NCBI GenBank assembly: GCA_018371275.1
Contig: JAHALF010000007.1
Span: 1 to 64,000, forward strand
Origin: Clostridiales bacterium
GTDB lineage: Bacteria > Bacillota > Clostridia > Lachnospirales > CAG-274
Length of the DNA stretch: 64,000 nt
Direction: 5' to 3'
The notes under the pieces are model-generated. The model was not told the origin of the DNA. It worked only from the letters and a program-made list of their open reading frames with translations, and searched no databases. Both the position numbers and the translations under genes were made by a program. Positions 1-8,701 of the stretch are shown in pieces (the stretch's first letter is position 1; the number at the start of each line of letters is the position of its first letter).

Positions 1-267
1 TACATTATTATCTATTGATTTTATTTTTTCAGAAAGCTCTTTCATCTCTGCCATAAGTTCTGTTGTGTCTTTTCCCTCTTTTTTTAATATAGGGACTTGT
101 TTAGATGTAGTATTTTGTTTGTTTTTAAGTTCTTCTACTTGTTGTAAAAGTGTTCTTCTTTTTTCATCTAATGTTAAAAAACTTTCTAAATCATATTTTT
201 TGCCTCTTTTTTCTAATGCTTTTTTAACACTTTCAAAGTCTTCTCTAATTCTTTTAATATCTAGCAT
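1..267 (-). CDS. serS: Seryl-tRNA synthetase, N-terminal part (cut by window edge)
   Basis: The minus-strand frame begins with an ATG at 267 and stays open to the left edge, so only about 89 residues are visible. The start MLDIKRIREDFESVKKAL and the following long, charged helical stretch (LLQQVEELKNKQN, then MAEMKELSEKIKSID) match the N-terminal antiparallel coiled-coil arm of class II seryl-tRNA synthetase, which holds the long variable arm of tRNA-Ser. The catalytic domain lies outside the window. A strong AAAGGAG site precedes the start. A T-box leader directly upstream supports an aminoacyl-tRNA synthetase. The plus-strand open frame here is a shadow. Confidence 0.9.
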   Translation of the reverse strand, partial: MLDIKRIREDFESVKKALEKRGKKYDLESFLTLDEKRRTLLQQVEELKNKQNTTSKQVPILKKEGKDTTELMAEMKELSEKIKSIDNNV

Positions 268-365
268 AATATTATCTCCTTTATTTTTTATTTGTATCTA
301 TTTATGCTTTTAATATAAGCTTTTTACATTTTTTAATACTATAATTTTTAAATAAATGCAAAAAG

Positions 366-391
366 ACCCGTCCCTAATAAAAGGGACGAGC
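366..391 (-). terminator. T-box intrinsic terminator
   Basis: The minus-strand RNA forms an 11-bp stem (GGCTCGTCCCT with AGGGACGGGTC, two G-U pairs) with a short loop, followed by a run of five T. It ends about 100 nt before the serS start and competes with the T-box antiterminator. Confidence 0.88.
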
Positions 392-600
392 CAAAACCCG
401 CGTTGCCACCCAAATTGCTATAAAAATAGCCACTTAATTTAGCTATAAAGGGCTAACCCTTATGGCTTAATCACCATAAGCTCTGAAAGTGGAACTCTAT
501 AATAAAATGTTAATTTACACCAACCATTAACTCTCTAAAAATTTATATATAGATTAGTTTTCATTCATATACAAAAGTATAAACGCTGATACTATTAATT
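366..600 (-). promoter_or_regulatory. T-box leader riboswitch of serS
   Basis: Read on the minus strand, the region contains the conserved T-box sequence GGGTGGCAACGCGGG (about 397-411), immediately followed by an intrinsic terminator. This is the antiterminator/terminator arrangement of T-box leaders, which bind uncharged tRNA and allow read-through when it accumulates. Farther upstream are the expected elements: a GAGAG...GGTTGGTG block near 510-535 and a stem III-like hairpin (GCTTATGG...CCATAAG, about 462-483). Ser-type triplets occur in the first stem region, but I could not assign the specifier codon with confidence. The leader would control serS. Confidence 0.9.
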
Positions 601-607
601 TTTATAT

Positions 608-636
608 ATTATATCAAAAAAAATTTATTATTTCAA
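608..636 (-). promoter_or_regulatory. Sigma-A-type promoter of serS leader
   Basis: On the minus strand, TTGAAA (631-636) and TATAAT (608-613) are separated by exactly 17 bp. Transcription would start near 600, giving a leader of about 330 nt that contains the whole T-box. Confidence 0.8.
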
Positions 637-759
637 GTACTGTTTATATAAAAATTATAAAAAATTTTTTATAATATAAGTATATAAAAGTAATAAGTGG
701 TAATAATTATATTGTACCACTCATTTCCCCTAATTTTTTGAGTGAAATATATTTTTAAA

Positions 760-795
760 AATAATAAAGACTATCTTAAGATAGTCTTTATTATT
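760..795 (-). terminator. Intrinsic terminator after the secreted protein gene
   Basis: A perfect 18-bp inverted repeat centred at 777/778 (AATAAAGACTATCTT and its complement) lies directly after the stop codon at 796 and is followed by T-rich sequence on the minus strand. Confidence 0.8.
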
Positions 796-2367
796 TTATT
801 GTACAACATCTTCTACCATATAACCAGTAATTTTATTTCTATCCATCCACATTTTTTTAGAGGCCATTAAAAATTCAATAGTATCATTATTTTTGTTAAA
901 TAGTTTTCTTAATAAATCTCTAGTTAAGAAAAGGTCATTATATGTTAAATAAGGATAATCTTCCATTTTGTTTGTATTTTTTGTATAATATAGTGCATAT
1001 TTTAAGTTGTTATCTGGTAAAACCCATTGGTTTCTTGTATCTTCTATACCAAGTAACATTTTATCTGCTGTTTCTAAATATCTTTGTTCACCAGTTATAT
1101 TATACATTTCATATAAGAAATTCATTTCAGCTAATTGGTGATTTAAAGAAACGTGAGTTTTTTCGTGTGCACCTTTGTGGTAACCATAATCTGCAACTAA
1201 TATACCACCATTTTGAGTAGGATAACTATCAGTTTGAGTAAATATTAAGAAAAACTCAGCATATTTAACAGCAGATACTAAAAATTCTTTATTATTATAA
1301 TTTTGATAAGCATATAATAAGCTTGTAGCAAAGTCTGTGTTAAATCTTGTATCATAAAAACCAGCGCCTATTTTAAAGTCTGTATATAACCAGTCAGATT
1401 GAGGACCTGTTTCCCAATATCCAAGATTATTTTGATTTTTCATACAAGTTTCTGTCATAACATAGCCAAGATTTTTAGAAAGAGGGTTCATTGCATATTT
1501 TGCAAAAGAGGCTCCAGTATAGTTAGATGGGTGTTTATATAACACATCTTTACCACCTGGCTTATAATTAGAAGGTGTTTGGAAATAATATCCATCATAG
1601 CTCCATCTTCTAGTTTCTGAAAGGTCATGAGGTAAAAGTTCGTTAAAGCTTTTCATAGTGGACCAATCTACTAAAGGTTTGGAGGATTCCATAAACCAAT
1701 ATTCACCTATTAAATTTACATCTTGAGGAAAAGACATTTGAAGATCAAAATAACCATCTTTTTTTACTATTTTAACCATTTGTTCTTTATCTCTAGCAAT
1801 AGTTAATGTATTATTAGTAAAAATATTTTTATAAACGCCAGGTACACTAACTATATAGCTATTAGTATCTGTATCTATAAATAAAGTAGTATGTTTTAGA
1901 TTTGCCATATTAGAAGTATTAACCCATTCTTTTTTAACAGGATCTACATATCTAACAGTAATAGTGTTCCCTTTTATAGGTATAGAGACATTATACCTTT
2001 GAGGCATATTTTGTTTAAAAGATATCCTATTCATATAGTAAGTATCGTTAGTTTCAAATATAGTTTTAGTTGTTTTAGTAACAACATTAGCATTTTCATT
2101 AACAGTTTCTGTTGTTATAGGCGTAAAATCTGTTGGTGTATATACAGGGACATCTTTAACTATATTGTATATTTTTAGGTCTTCACCAGTTAAAGGATTA
2201 CCATTTTTATCTTTAGGAACATCATTTATAATTTCATTAGCTTTATCAACAGCATTTGTATTGTTATTTATATTATTTGTAGTATTTATATTATTCGCAT
2301 AGACATTAGTTGTTATTACAGATAAAGCTATAGATAAAGCTATTATCTGTCTAAAATTTTTTTTCAA
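796..2367 (-). CDS. Secreted protein of unknown function, possibly alpha/alpha-toroid fold
   Basis: About 523 residues. The likely start is the TTG at 2367, because the GAGGGG ribosome binding site (about 2375-2381) lies eight bases before it; an upstream in-frame GTG would overlap that site. The N-terminus is a classical signal peptide (MKKNFRQIIALSIALSVI, ending near VYA), followed by an Asn/Thr-rich linker. Residues about 90-220 look beta-rich. The C-terminal half is helical with phrases such as LNHQLAEMNFLYEMYNITG and YLETADKMLLGIEDT, which recall alpha/alpha-toroid proteins such as the D-glucuronyl C5-epimerase C-terminal domain or six-hairpin glycosidases. I could not assign a family. 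It has its own terminator and faces away from serS. Exported location is well supported; function is not. Confidence 0.6.
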   Translation of the reverse strand: MKKNFRQIIALSIALSVITTNVYANNINTTNNINNNTNAVDKANEIINDVPKDKNGNPLTGEDLKIYNIVKDVPVYTPTDFTPITTETVNENANVVTKTTKTIFETNDTYYMNRISFKQNMPQRYNVSIPIKGNTITVRYVDPVKKEWVNTSNMANLKHTTLFIDTDTNSYIVSVPGVYKNIFTNNTLTIARDKEQMVKIVKKDGYFDLQMSFPQDVNLIGEYWFMESSKPLVDWSTMKSFNELLPHDLSETRRWSYDGYYFQTPSNYKPGGKDVLYKHPSNYTGASFAKYAMNPLSKNLGYVMTETCMKNQNNLGYWETGPQSDWLYTDFKIGAGFYDTRFNTDFATSLLYAYQNYNNKEFLVSAVKYAEFFLIFTQTDSYPTQNGGILVADYGYHKGAHEKTHVSLNHQLAEMNFLYEMYNITGEQRYLETADKMLLGIEDTRNQWVLPDNNLKYALYYTKNTNKMEDYPYLTYNDLFLTRDLLRKLFNKNNDTIEFLMASKKMWMDRNKITGYMVEDVVQ

Positions 2368-2503
2368 AATTAACACCCCTCAATATTTTTTGTTAGTCCA
2401 CAAGTTATTATACCATTAATTTTGATAAATTCAATTTATTTTAATATTTTTAATTTAATTGTAATATAAATACATATTTTATATAATTTAGCCAATACTT
2501 TCA

Positions 2504-4009
2504 TTAGTCTAAATTGATGTTTTGTACAAAATCTTTAGGAGAATATCCATACATTTTTTTAAAACATTTGCTATAATAGAAAACATCTCCATATCCTACC
2601 ATTTCAGATATTTCTCCTATTTTATATTTATTTTGTCTAAGAAGCTTTTTAGATTTTTCCATACGAATAACTGTTATATAGTTAAGTATTGATTGATTAT
2701 TAACCTTTTTAAATAGAGTACCTATATAAGAAGTGTTAAGGTTAAAAACTTCTGCAATTTTAGCAACAGATAAATCAGCATTATTATAATTTTTTTCTAT
2801 ATATTCAATTATTTTTTTACTAAAAACAATGTCAGAGGGAATAGTTTCTTTTTTTAAACATTTAAGTCCATAAGATAATATAGTTTCTTCTATGTAACTT
2901 ATTTTATAGTCTTCATCTAATAATGTATTTATAAAATCTAAAGTTGTTTTATCATATTTTACAAATTCATCATAATATATTTTATAAGTTAAAAATATTT
3001 CTGTTATAATAGTATTCATATAAGAAATATTTTTTTTATTAAAAATATCCTCTAGTAGCGTGTGTATATAATATTTAAATCCTTCTATATCTTTTGTATT
3101 TATATATTTAATAATGCTTTGTCTAACTTTAGAAACATCAATATTTTGTTGTTCTTGGTTATTTAAAAAATTATATATAATGCTTTTGTTACTATTTATA
3201 AAATATCTTTGTCTTAATATTTTACTAGTAATTTTATAGTGTTTGTTCCAATCATCTTCTAAATCAAAAGGGTTTGATAATCCAATAAATATATTAATAG
3301 AAGAAGTATTTAAAAAAGTTTCTAATAAATTTTTTATTGTTGAAAATGAAACGTTTTTACATAAAAAAATTTGTATAGTATATATGTAATCAGTTTCTTT
3401 AAAGTACTCACAATCTATTTTTTGGGATCTAAATAAATCTATAAATTTGTCAATATAAAGAGTCATATTTTCATTTATAAAAACACTTAAAAAAATACAA
3501 CTATTAGTATTATAAAGTTCAGGATATTTATCATATATAGTATTAATAGGTAATTTACCAACACGTATATCATATAAATGGTTACATTTTTCATAGTGGT
3601 AATATCTTTGTATTTGTTGATAAGATTTTTTTTCCTTTTTTATTTTTTCACTGCATTCTTTTAAAGTTTTATTAAGAGCATCAGAGGATATAGGCTTAAG
3701 TAAATATTCTAAAATACCATATTTAATAGTAGCTCTAGCATATTCAAAATCATTATAGCCGGATAAAATTATTATTTTGGTTGTAGGATAATTTTCATAT
3801 ATATGTTTGCATACATCTATACCATTTAAATGAGGCATCTTTATATCCAACAAAATAAGATCTATTTTATTTTTTGATATCATATCTAAAACACCTATAC
3901 CATCTTCTGCTTCTCCTAAAAAGTTTAAGTTAAGCTCTTCCCACTCAATTACTTTTATAAGACGCTTTCTAATAAAAATTTCATCATCAGCTATTAGCAC
4001 ATTTAACAT
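2504..4009 (-). CDS. AraC-type response regulator (YesN family)
   Basis: 501 residues. Residues 1-120 form a receiver domain: MLNVLIADDEIFIRKRL with the acidic pocket, phospho-acceptor Asp in LILLDIKMP near residue 55, and the conserved Lys in LLKPIS. A divergent middle region follows. The last 100 residues are a double helix-turn-helix of AraC type (IAEVFNLNTSYIGTLFKKV, then EISEMVGYGDVFYYSKCFKK). This is the layout of YesN-like regulators that pair with YesM kinases and usually activate sugar-uptake operons. The AAAGGAGG site lies in the last codons of the kinase gene just upstream, so the two are co-transcribed. The target is probably the divergent fucosidase/transporter cluster. Confidence 0.9.
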   Translation of the reverse strand: MLNVLIADDEIFIRKRLIKVIEWEELNLNFLGEAEDGIGVLDMISKNKIDLILLDIKMPHLNGIDVCKHIYENYPTTKIIILSGYNDFEYARATIKYGILEYLLKPISSDALNKTLKECSEKIKKEKKSYQQIQRYYHYEKCNHLYDIRVGKLPINTIYDKYPELYNTNSCIFLSVFINENMTLYIDKFIDLFRSQKIDCEYFKETDYIYTIQIFLCKNVSFSTIKNLLETFLNTSSINIFIGLSNPFDLEDDWNKHYKITSKILRQRYFINSNKSIIYNFLNNQEQQNIDVSKVRQSIIKYINTKDIEGFKYYIHTLLEDIFNKKNISYMNTIITEIFLTYKIYYDEFVKYDKTTLDFINTLLDEDYKISYIEETILSYGLKCLKKETIPSDIVFSKKIIEYIEKNYNNADLSVAKIAEVFNLNTSYIGTLFKKVNNQSILNYITVIRMEKSKKLLRQNKYKIGEISEMVGYGDVFYYSKCFKKMYGYSPKDFVQNINLD

Positions 4010-4015
4010 ATTAAG

Positions 4016-5728
4016 CTATACCTCCTTTAATTTTTTAATATAAATAGTTGTTATACATCCACCATTTATATTATTTTTTATAGTAAGTCCATAATTGTTA
4101 CCATAGTAAAGCTTTATTCTTTTATCAATATTTTTTATACCAAAGTGTTTATTGTTATTTTTAAATATATCATTAATTTTATTTTCATCTATACCTATAC
4201 CATTGTCTTTTATAGTTAATATAATATTATCTTTCTCTTTAAAAATATCTATATTTAAAAATCCTTTATAGTTTATTTCCTTTATACCATGGTATATACT
4301 ATTTTCTACAATAGGTTGTAAAAGAAGCTTTAAACAACTATAATTTAATAAATCTTTACTACAGTTTATTTTAAAATCAAATTTGTTAAAATATCTTATT
4401 TGTAAAATATGTAAATAAGCCTCTGTTAGCTCTAATTCTTCTTTTATTGTTATAAAAACTTTTCCATTATTTAAAACACGTCTGTAAAATGTAGATAAAT
4501 TCATAACCATATTAATTAGTGTTTCATTTTCGTTTATTTCAGCAAGAGAGCAAATATTATCAAGAGTGTTGTATAAAAAATGAGGATTTATTTGTTCTTG
4601 CAGTAGTTCGAGGGCTATTTTATCCTTAGCACTTTGAGCATTAAGTAATTTATTTGTGATTTGTTCTTGAGCTTGTACCATACTATTAAAAGCATCTAAA
4701 AGCATAGCAACATCATAATCAGCCTTAACGTTTTTAAGAAGAGACCATTTTCCTTTTTTTATTTCTTTTGTATGCTCTATAAGTTTAGATAAAGGAAGAG
4801 TAATAGTTCTAGCAAAAATTTTAGATAAAATAATATAAATTATTATAGAAATGATATATACAATTAAACATATAATAATAACTATATTAATATGTTTAAA
4901 GAAAAAATAAGTAGATGTTTCACTTATAATGTACCAATCTAAATTAGGTACATATTTTGTAAAAAAAATACTATTTTTATATTTATTATAAGATATATCA
5001 TTTTTTATATTATCTATATAATCAAAGTAAGGATATTTTATTCCAATACATTGTTTATCTTTAGCACTTTTTATATATCCATTGGAACCAGTAATGAAAA
5101 CATTAGTATATTTAGATATAGATGTAGAGTATGTTTCATATATAGAATCTTCTAAAATGGCTATTTCTAAATATCCCAAATGTTCACCAGTAGAATAACT
5201 AAAAAAAGGACAAATATATGAAAAAGTATTTATTTTTGTTGTTGGTGTTATATTTGAGGGTTTTTCTGTAGATATCCATTTACCTTTAGTAAACTTATAT
5301 TTTTTAGTTATATTATAGTTATCGTTAGTGTTGCTTGTAGATATTAAAAAGTTTCCATTAAATCCATATATAGAAACAGAATGTATATAAGGGGTTGATT
5401 GTATAATGTGGTTAATTTCATTTTTTAATTTAATAAATGAGTTATCATTATATATATTTTGATTTTCTTTATATTTATGTGTAGCATATTGGACAACTTC
5501 AGATGTAATTATAGTATTAGTATAGTTTTTTGTAGAAGTCATAAAAAATTCTAACTGTTTATTAATATATTCTAAATTTTTATAAGAAGAATATTTTTGT
5601 TCTTTTATAAAAGTACTTATAAATGTACATATAGTAATTGCACATACAATAGATATTATTAAGCTAGAGCTTAAAAACATAGCATAAAAAAATTTATTTT
5701 TTATAGAAGAAAGCTTAATACTTTTCAT
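4016..5728 (-). CDS. Sensor histidine kinase (YesM family)
   Basis: 570 residues. A first membrane helix (about 12-34) and a second (about 278-302) flank an extracellular region of roughly 240 residues that probably has a Cache-like fold. A HAMP linker follows (about 302-355). The His_kinase motif is QINPHFLYNTLDNI, with the likely phospho-His near residue 380, and the C-terminus carries an HATPase_c domain (LQPIVENSIYHGI, then IKDNGIGID). This is typical of YesM kinases, which sense extracellular carbohydrates directly or through binding proteins. The next gene, six bases downstream, encodes the matching YesN regulator. Confidence 0.9.
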   Translation of the reverse strand: MKSIKLSSIKNKFFYAMFLSSSLIISIVCAITICTFISTFIKEQKYSSYKNLEYINKQLEFFMTSTKNYTNTIITSEVVQYATHKYKENQNIYNDNSFIKLKNEINHIIQSTPYIHSVSIYGFNGNFLISTSNTNDNYNITKKYKFTKGKWISTEKPSNITPTTKINTFSYICPFFSYSTGEHLGYLEIAILEDSIYETYSTSISKYTNVFITGSNGYIKSAKDKQCIGIKYPYFDYIDNIKNDISYNKYKNSIFFTKYVPNLDWYIISETSTYFFFKHINIVIIICLIVYIISIIIYIILSKIFARTITLPLSKLIEHTKEIKKGKWSLLKNVKADYDVAMLLDAFNSMVQAQEQITNKLLNAQSAKDKIALELLQEQINPHFLYNTLDNICSLAEINENETLINMVMNLSTFYRRVLNNGKVFITIKEELELTEAYLHILQIRYFNKFDFKINCSKDLLNYSCLKLLLQPIVENSIYHGIKEINYKGFLNIDIFKEKDNIILTIKDNGIGIDENKINDIFKNNNKHFGIKNIDKRIKLYYGNNYGLTIKNNINGGCITTIYIKKLKEV

Positions 5729-5816
5729 AAAATCCTCATAAAATCAATAATTTATTTATAATATATATATTATAAATAAATTATACTATATTTTTTATTA
5801 TTTTTGAATATATTTT

Positions 5817-5883
5817 TAAAAAATCTATTAATTTAGTTTGTAAAAAATCTAGATAAATGTATTATATCTATATAAATTTATCT
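5817..5883. promoter_or_regulatory. Repeat cluster upstream of fucosidase gene, candidate regulator site
   Basis: In the divergent intergenic region, TAAAAAATCTA occurs twice as an exact direct repeat (5817-5827 and 5841-5851, period 24). An 8-bp inverted repeat AGATAAAT...ATTTATCT spans 5851-5883. AraC-type regulators such as YesN commonly bind spaced direct repeats upstream of a weak promoter, so this is a plausible target; AT-rich sequence makes chance repeats possible. Confidence 0.4.
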
Positions 5884-5912
5884 AAAAATATAGCCAAAAA
5901 TATTTTTTATGG

Positions 5913-5918
5913 TATAAT
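5913..5918 (+). promoter_or_regulatory. Probable -10 element of the fucosidase promoter
   Basis: A consensus TATAAT lies 43 bases before the fucosidase start. The best -35 position (TAGCCA, 16 bases upstream) fits poorly, as expected for a promoter that needs an activator. Confidence 0.5.
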
Positions 5919-5960
5919 AAAAAATATTTTAATAAAAATTAATTTTTAGGAGGATACATA

Positions 5961-7259
5961 ATGGAAAATAAAGTAATAAAAGAAAGAACAGAGCGTACAA
6001 AGTGGTTTTTAAATGATAGGTTTGGTATGTTTATCCATTGGGGACTTTATGCAATACCTGCAAGAGGAGAATGGGTAAAAACAAATGAACGTATTACAAA
6101 TGAAGAATATAATAAATATTTTGAAGAATTTGATCCACAAGAATATGACCCTAAAGAGTGGGCAAGACTTGCAAAAAAAGCGGGTATGAAATATGCTGTT
6201 TTAACAGCAAAACACCACGATGGATTTTGTCTTTATGATTCTCAATATACAGATTTTAAATCTACTAATACAAAATGTAAAAGGGATTTAGTAAGAGAGT
6301 TTTTAGAGGCTTTTAGGGAAGAGGGGATAAAAGTTGGACTTTATTTTTCTTTATTAGATTGGACTCACGAAGACTTCCCTCATTATGGGGATAAATTCCA
6401 CCCTATGAGAGCAAATGAAGCTTTTAAAGATAAAAAACACGATTTTGACAATTATTTAAAATATATGCATAATCAAATAAGAGAACTTCTTACAAACTAT
6501 GGACATTTAGACATAATGTGGTTTGACTTTTCATATGAAGATATGGTATGTGAAAAATGGAAAGCATCTGAGCTTATAAAAATGGTAAGAGACATACAAC
6601 CACATATTATAATAGATAATAGATTAGAGGGTAGTGCAGAAAATTCAGGTTCTATAAGAACATCAAATCCTACAGAATATTCTGGAGATTTTGCATCACC
6701 AGAGCAAATGATACCACCTAAAGGGCTTCTTGATGAAAATGGAAACTCTATTCCTTGGGAATCTTGTATAACACTTAATAATCATTGGGGGTATAATTCT
6801 TTTGATAGAAGTTATAAATCTCCTAAAATGGTTATACGTGCTCTTGTAGAGTGTGTAAGTAAAAATGGTAACCTTATGTTAAATGTAGGACCAGATTCAA
6901 AAGGAAGAATACCTAAAGAATCTGTTAAAATACTAGAACAAATAGGTGAATGGATGTATGACAATAAAGAAAGTATATATGGCTGTGGAATATCACAATT
7001 TGATAAGCCAGAATGGGGTAGATTTACTCAAAAAGGTAATAAATTGTATGCACACGTTATGGAAGAGCAAATAGGAGCTGTATGTTTACCTAATATGGCA
7101 GGAAAGGTAGAAAAAATTAGACTATTAAGAGATAAATCAGAAATATTAGAAACTTGTTTTTGGAATTTACAAGAGTATTCTGAAAATTCATTTTTCTTCC
7201 TTCATAATTTACCAGATGAAATAGATACAGTAGTTGAAATAACATTAAAAGAAGAATAA
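5961..7259 (+). CDS. Alpha-L-fucosidase, glycoside hydrolase family 29
   Basis: 432 residues, no signal peptide, so cytoplasmic. The N-terminal block WFLNDRFGMFIHWGLYAIPA (about 16-35), the AVLTAKHHDGFCLYDS segment and LDIMWFDFSYED are hallmarks of GH29. By family knowledge, the Asp in MWFDF (residue 189) is the catalytic nucleophile of a retaining mechanism. A short C-terminal beta-rich region follows the TIM barrel. It releases L-fucose from imported fucosylated oligosaccharides. It heads a cluster with a sugar ABC transporter and is divergent from a YesM/YesN pair. No fucose isomerase or kinase is present in the window. Other exo-glycosidase specificity within GH29 cannot be excluded. Confidence 0.9.
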   Translation: MENKVIKERTERTKWFLNDRFGMFIHWGLYAIPARGEWVKTNERITNEEYNKYFEEFDPQEYDPKEWARLAKKAGMKYAVLTAKHHDGFCLYDSQYTDFKSTNTKCKRDLVREFLEAFREEGIKVGLYFSLLDWTHEDFPHYGDKFHPMRANEAFKDKKHDFDNYLKYMHNQIRELLTNYGHLDIMWFDFSYEDMVCEKWKASELIKMVRDIQPHIIIDNRLEGSAENSGSIRTSNPTEYSGDFASPEQMIPPKGLLDENGNSIPWESCITLNNHWGYNSFDRSYKSPKMVIRALVECVSKNGNLMLNVGPDSKGRIPKESVKILEQIGEWMYDNKESIYGCGISQFDKPEWGRFTQKGNKLYAHVMEEQIGAVCLPNMAGKVEKIRLLRDKSEILETCFWNLQEYSENSFFFLHNLPDEIDTVVEITLKEE

Positions 7260-7305
7260 TAAAATTATATTAAAAAAATACAAAAATAAAGTAAATATCC
7301 ATTTT

Positions 7306-7321
7306 ATATTAACGTTAATAT
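7306..7321. promoter_or_regulatory. Perfect 16-bp palindrome, candidate operator
   Basis: ATATTAACGTTAATAT is a perfect palindrome in the gap between the fucosidase and the binding-protein gene. Its central CG and symmetric TTAA flanks resemble LacI-family operators. It lies just before AT-rich promoter-like sequence (TATAAT near 7336) and could give the transporter genes separate control. Confidence 0.45.
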
Positions 7322-7373
7322 TTATATAATAATAATATAATATATAAGTAAATAAAAGATTAGGGGGGCTTAT

Positions 7374-8684
7374 ATGAGAAAAGGTATATTATTATTATTA
7401 ATATTTACAGTTTTGTTTACTTTTGTAGGGTGTTCTAGTAACGCAGAACAAGCTAAAAAAGATCCTAACAAAATACAAATACGTCTTTTGACAAGAATGA
7501 CAGGTACATCACCTCAAGTTGCTATTTATAATGAGGTTATAGATGAGTTTAAGGCTAAACATCCAGAGGTAGAGATTGTTGATGACTCTCAAGGAGATGA
7601 CTCTTCTTATAACAATATTTTAAAAACGGATATATCTTCTGGCACAATGGCAAATATTTTCCGTATACAGGGTGTTGCTAATTTAGGTAAGTATATAGAT
7701 GAGGGATATATTTTAAATGTAGAGCCATACATTAAGGAAGATGCTACTTGGGGTGGTGGCTTTACAGAAGGTGCATTAGAATATTATCGTGTTCCAGGGA
7801 AAGATGGTATATATGGTGTACCTTGTGAATCTGGATTGATAGGTATTTACTATAATGAAAGAATTTTTAAAGAGGCAGGTATAGAAAACTTTCCAGAAAC
7901 TTGGAATGAGTTTAAAGATGCTATTTTAAAAATTAAAGATAAAGGATATACACCAATAGGGTTAGGTGCAAAAACTTCTTATACAGTAGGACACTTACAC
8001 AACCTTATTTCATACAGATGGTTAGGTACAGATATTGCTAAAAAGCTTGGTACAAGAGAAGTAAGTTGGACAGATAAAGAGGTTGTAGAAACAATAGGAT
8101 TTGTAAAAGAGCTTTATGATATAGGTGCATTTCCAGATGGTGTTGCAGGTATTAGTGATGATATAACAAAATCAGATTTTCAAAATGGTAAAGCAGCTAT
8201 GTTTATAACAGGTCCTTGGAGCATACCAGGGCTTACAAATCCAGAAGAATGCCCAGAGGCAGAAAATGTTAAATTTGCAAAATTTCCATACTTTGAGGAA
8301 AAACCAGAGTTTAAAGATGAAGATATGCAAGTTATATCTCCATATATGATAAATGGTAAGTTAGAGGGAAAAGAGCTTGAGCTTACTATTGAACTTGTTA
8401 AGATGCTTACAAGTAAAGAAACAGCAGAACGTATGGCTAATGAAGCTTCTCAGTTATTACCAAGAAACGATTTAGACATTGATACAGAAAAGGTAAATCC
8501 TATTTTTGCTGATGTAATGGAAGCAGGAGCAGATTCAACAGGTATAGCAGTAGATATTTTTGACTATGATCCAGTTGCATCTATGCAAGATCGTACAAGA
8601 AACTCTCTTATAAGTTTATTTACAGGGGCAACTCCAGAGCAGGCAGCAGCAGAGATACAAGCAGAAATTGATAATGCAAAATAA
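7374..8684 (+). CDS. Sugar ABC transporter, solute-binding lipoprotein
   Basis: 436 residues. The N-terminus is a lipoprotein signal with lipobox FVGC (Cys20). The mature part has the fold pattern of extracellular solute-binding family 1: an early lobe (KIQIRLLTRMTG), the YGVPCESGLIGIYYNERIFKEAG hinge region and a late NGKAAMFITGPWSIPG block. It would capture oligosaccharide outside the membrane and deliver it to the two permeases that follow 17 bases later. A strong AGGGGGG-type site precedes ATG. Position after the fucosidase suggests a fucosylated glycan ligand; that is inference from context. Confidence 0.9.
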   Translation: MRKGILLLLIFTVLFTFVGCSSNAEQAKKDPNKIQIRLLTRMTGTSPQVAIYNEVIDEFKAKHPEVEIVDDSQGDDSSYNNILKTDISSGTMANIFRIQGVANLGKYIDEGYILNVEPYIKEDATWGGGFTEGALEYYRVPGKDGIYGVPCESGLIGIYYNERIFKEAGIENFPETWNEFKDAILKIKDKGYTPIGLGAKTSYTVGHLHNLISYRWLGTDIAKKLGTREVSWTDKEVVETIGFVKELYDIGAFPDGVAGISDDITKSDFQNGKAAMFITGPWSIPGLTNPEECPEAENVKFAKFPYFEEKPEFKDEDMQVISPYMINGKLEGKELELTIELVKMLTSKETAERMANEASQLLPRNDLDIDTEKVNPIFADVMEAGADSTGIAVDIFDYDPVASMQDRTRNSLISLFTGATPEQAAAEIQAEIDNAK

Positions 8685-8701
8685 TAAAGGAGAAATAGCC
8701 T

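Noticed and set aside
65..313. 82-residue plus-strand frame at the left edge
   Set aside because: Antisense to the serS start and its binding site; Phe/Ser/Leu-rich mirror composition.
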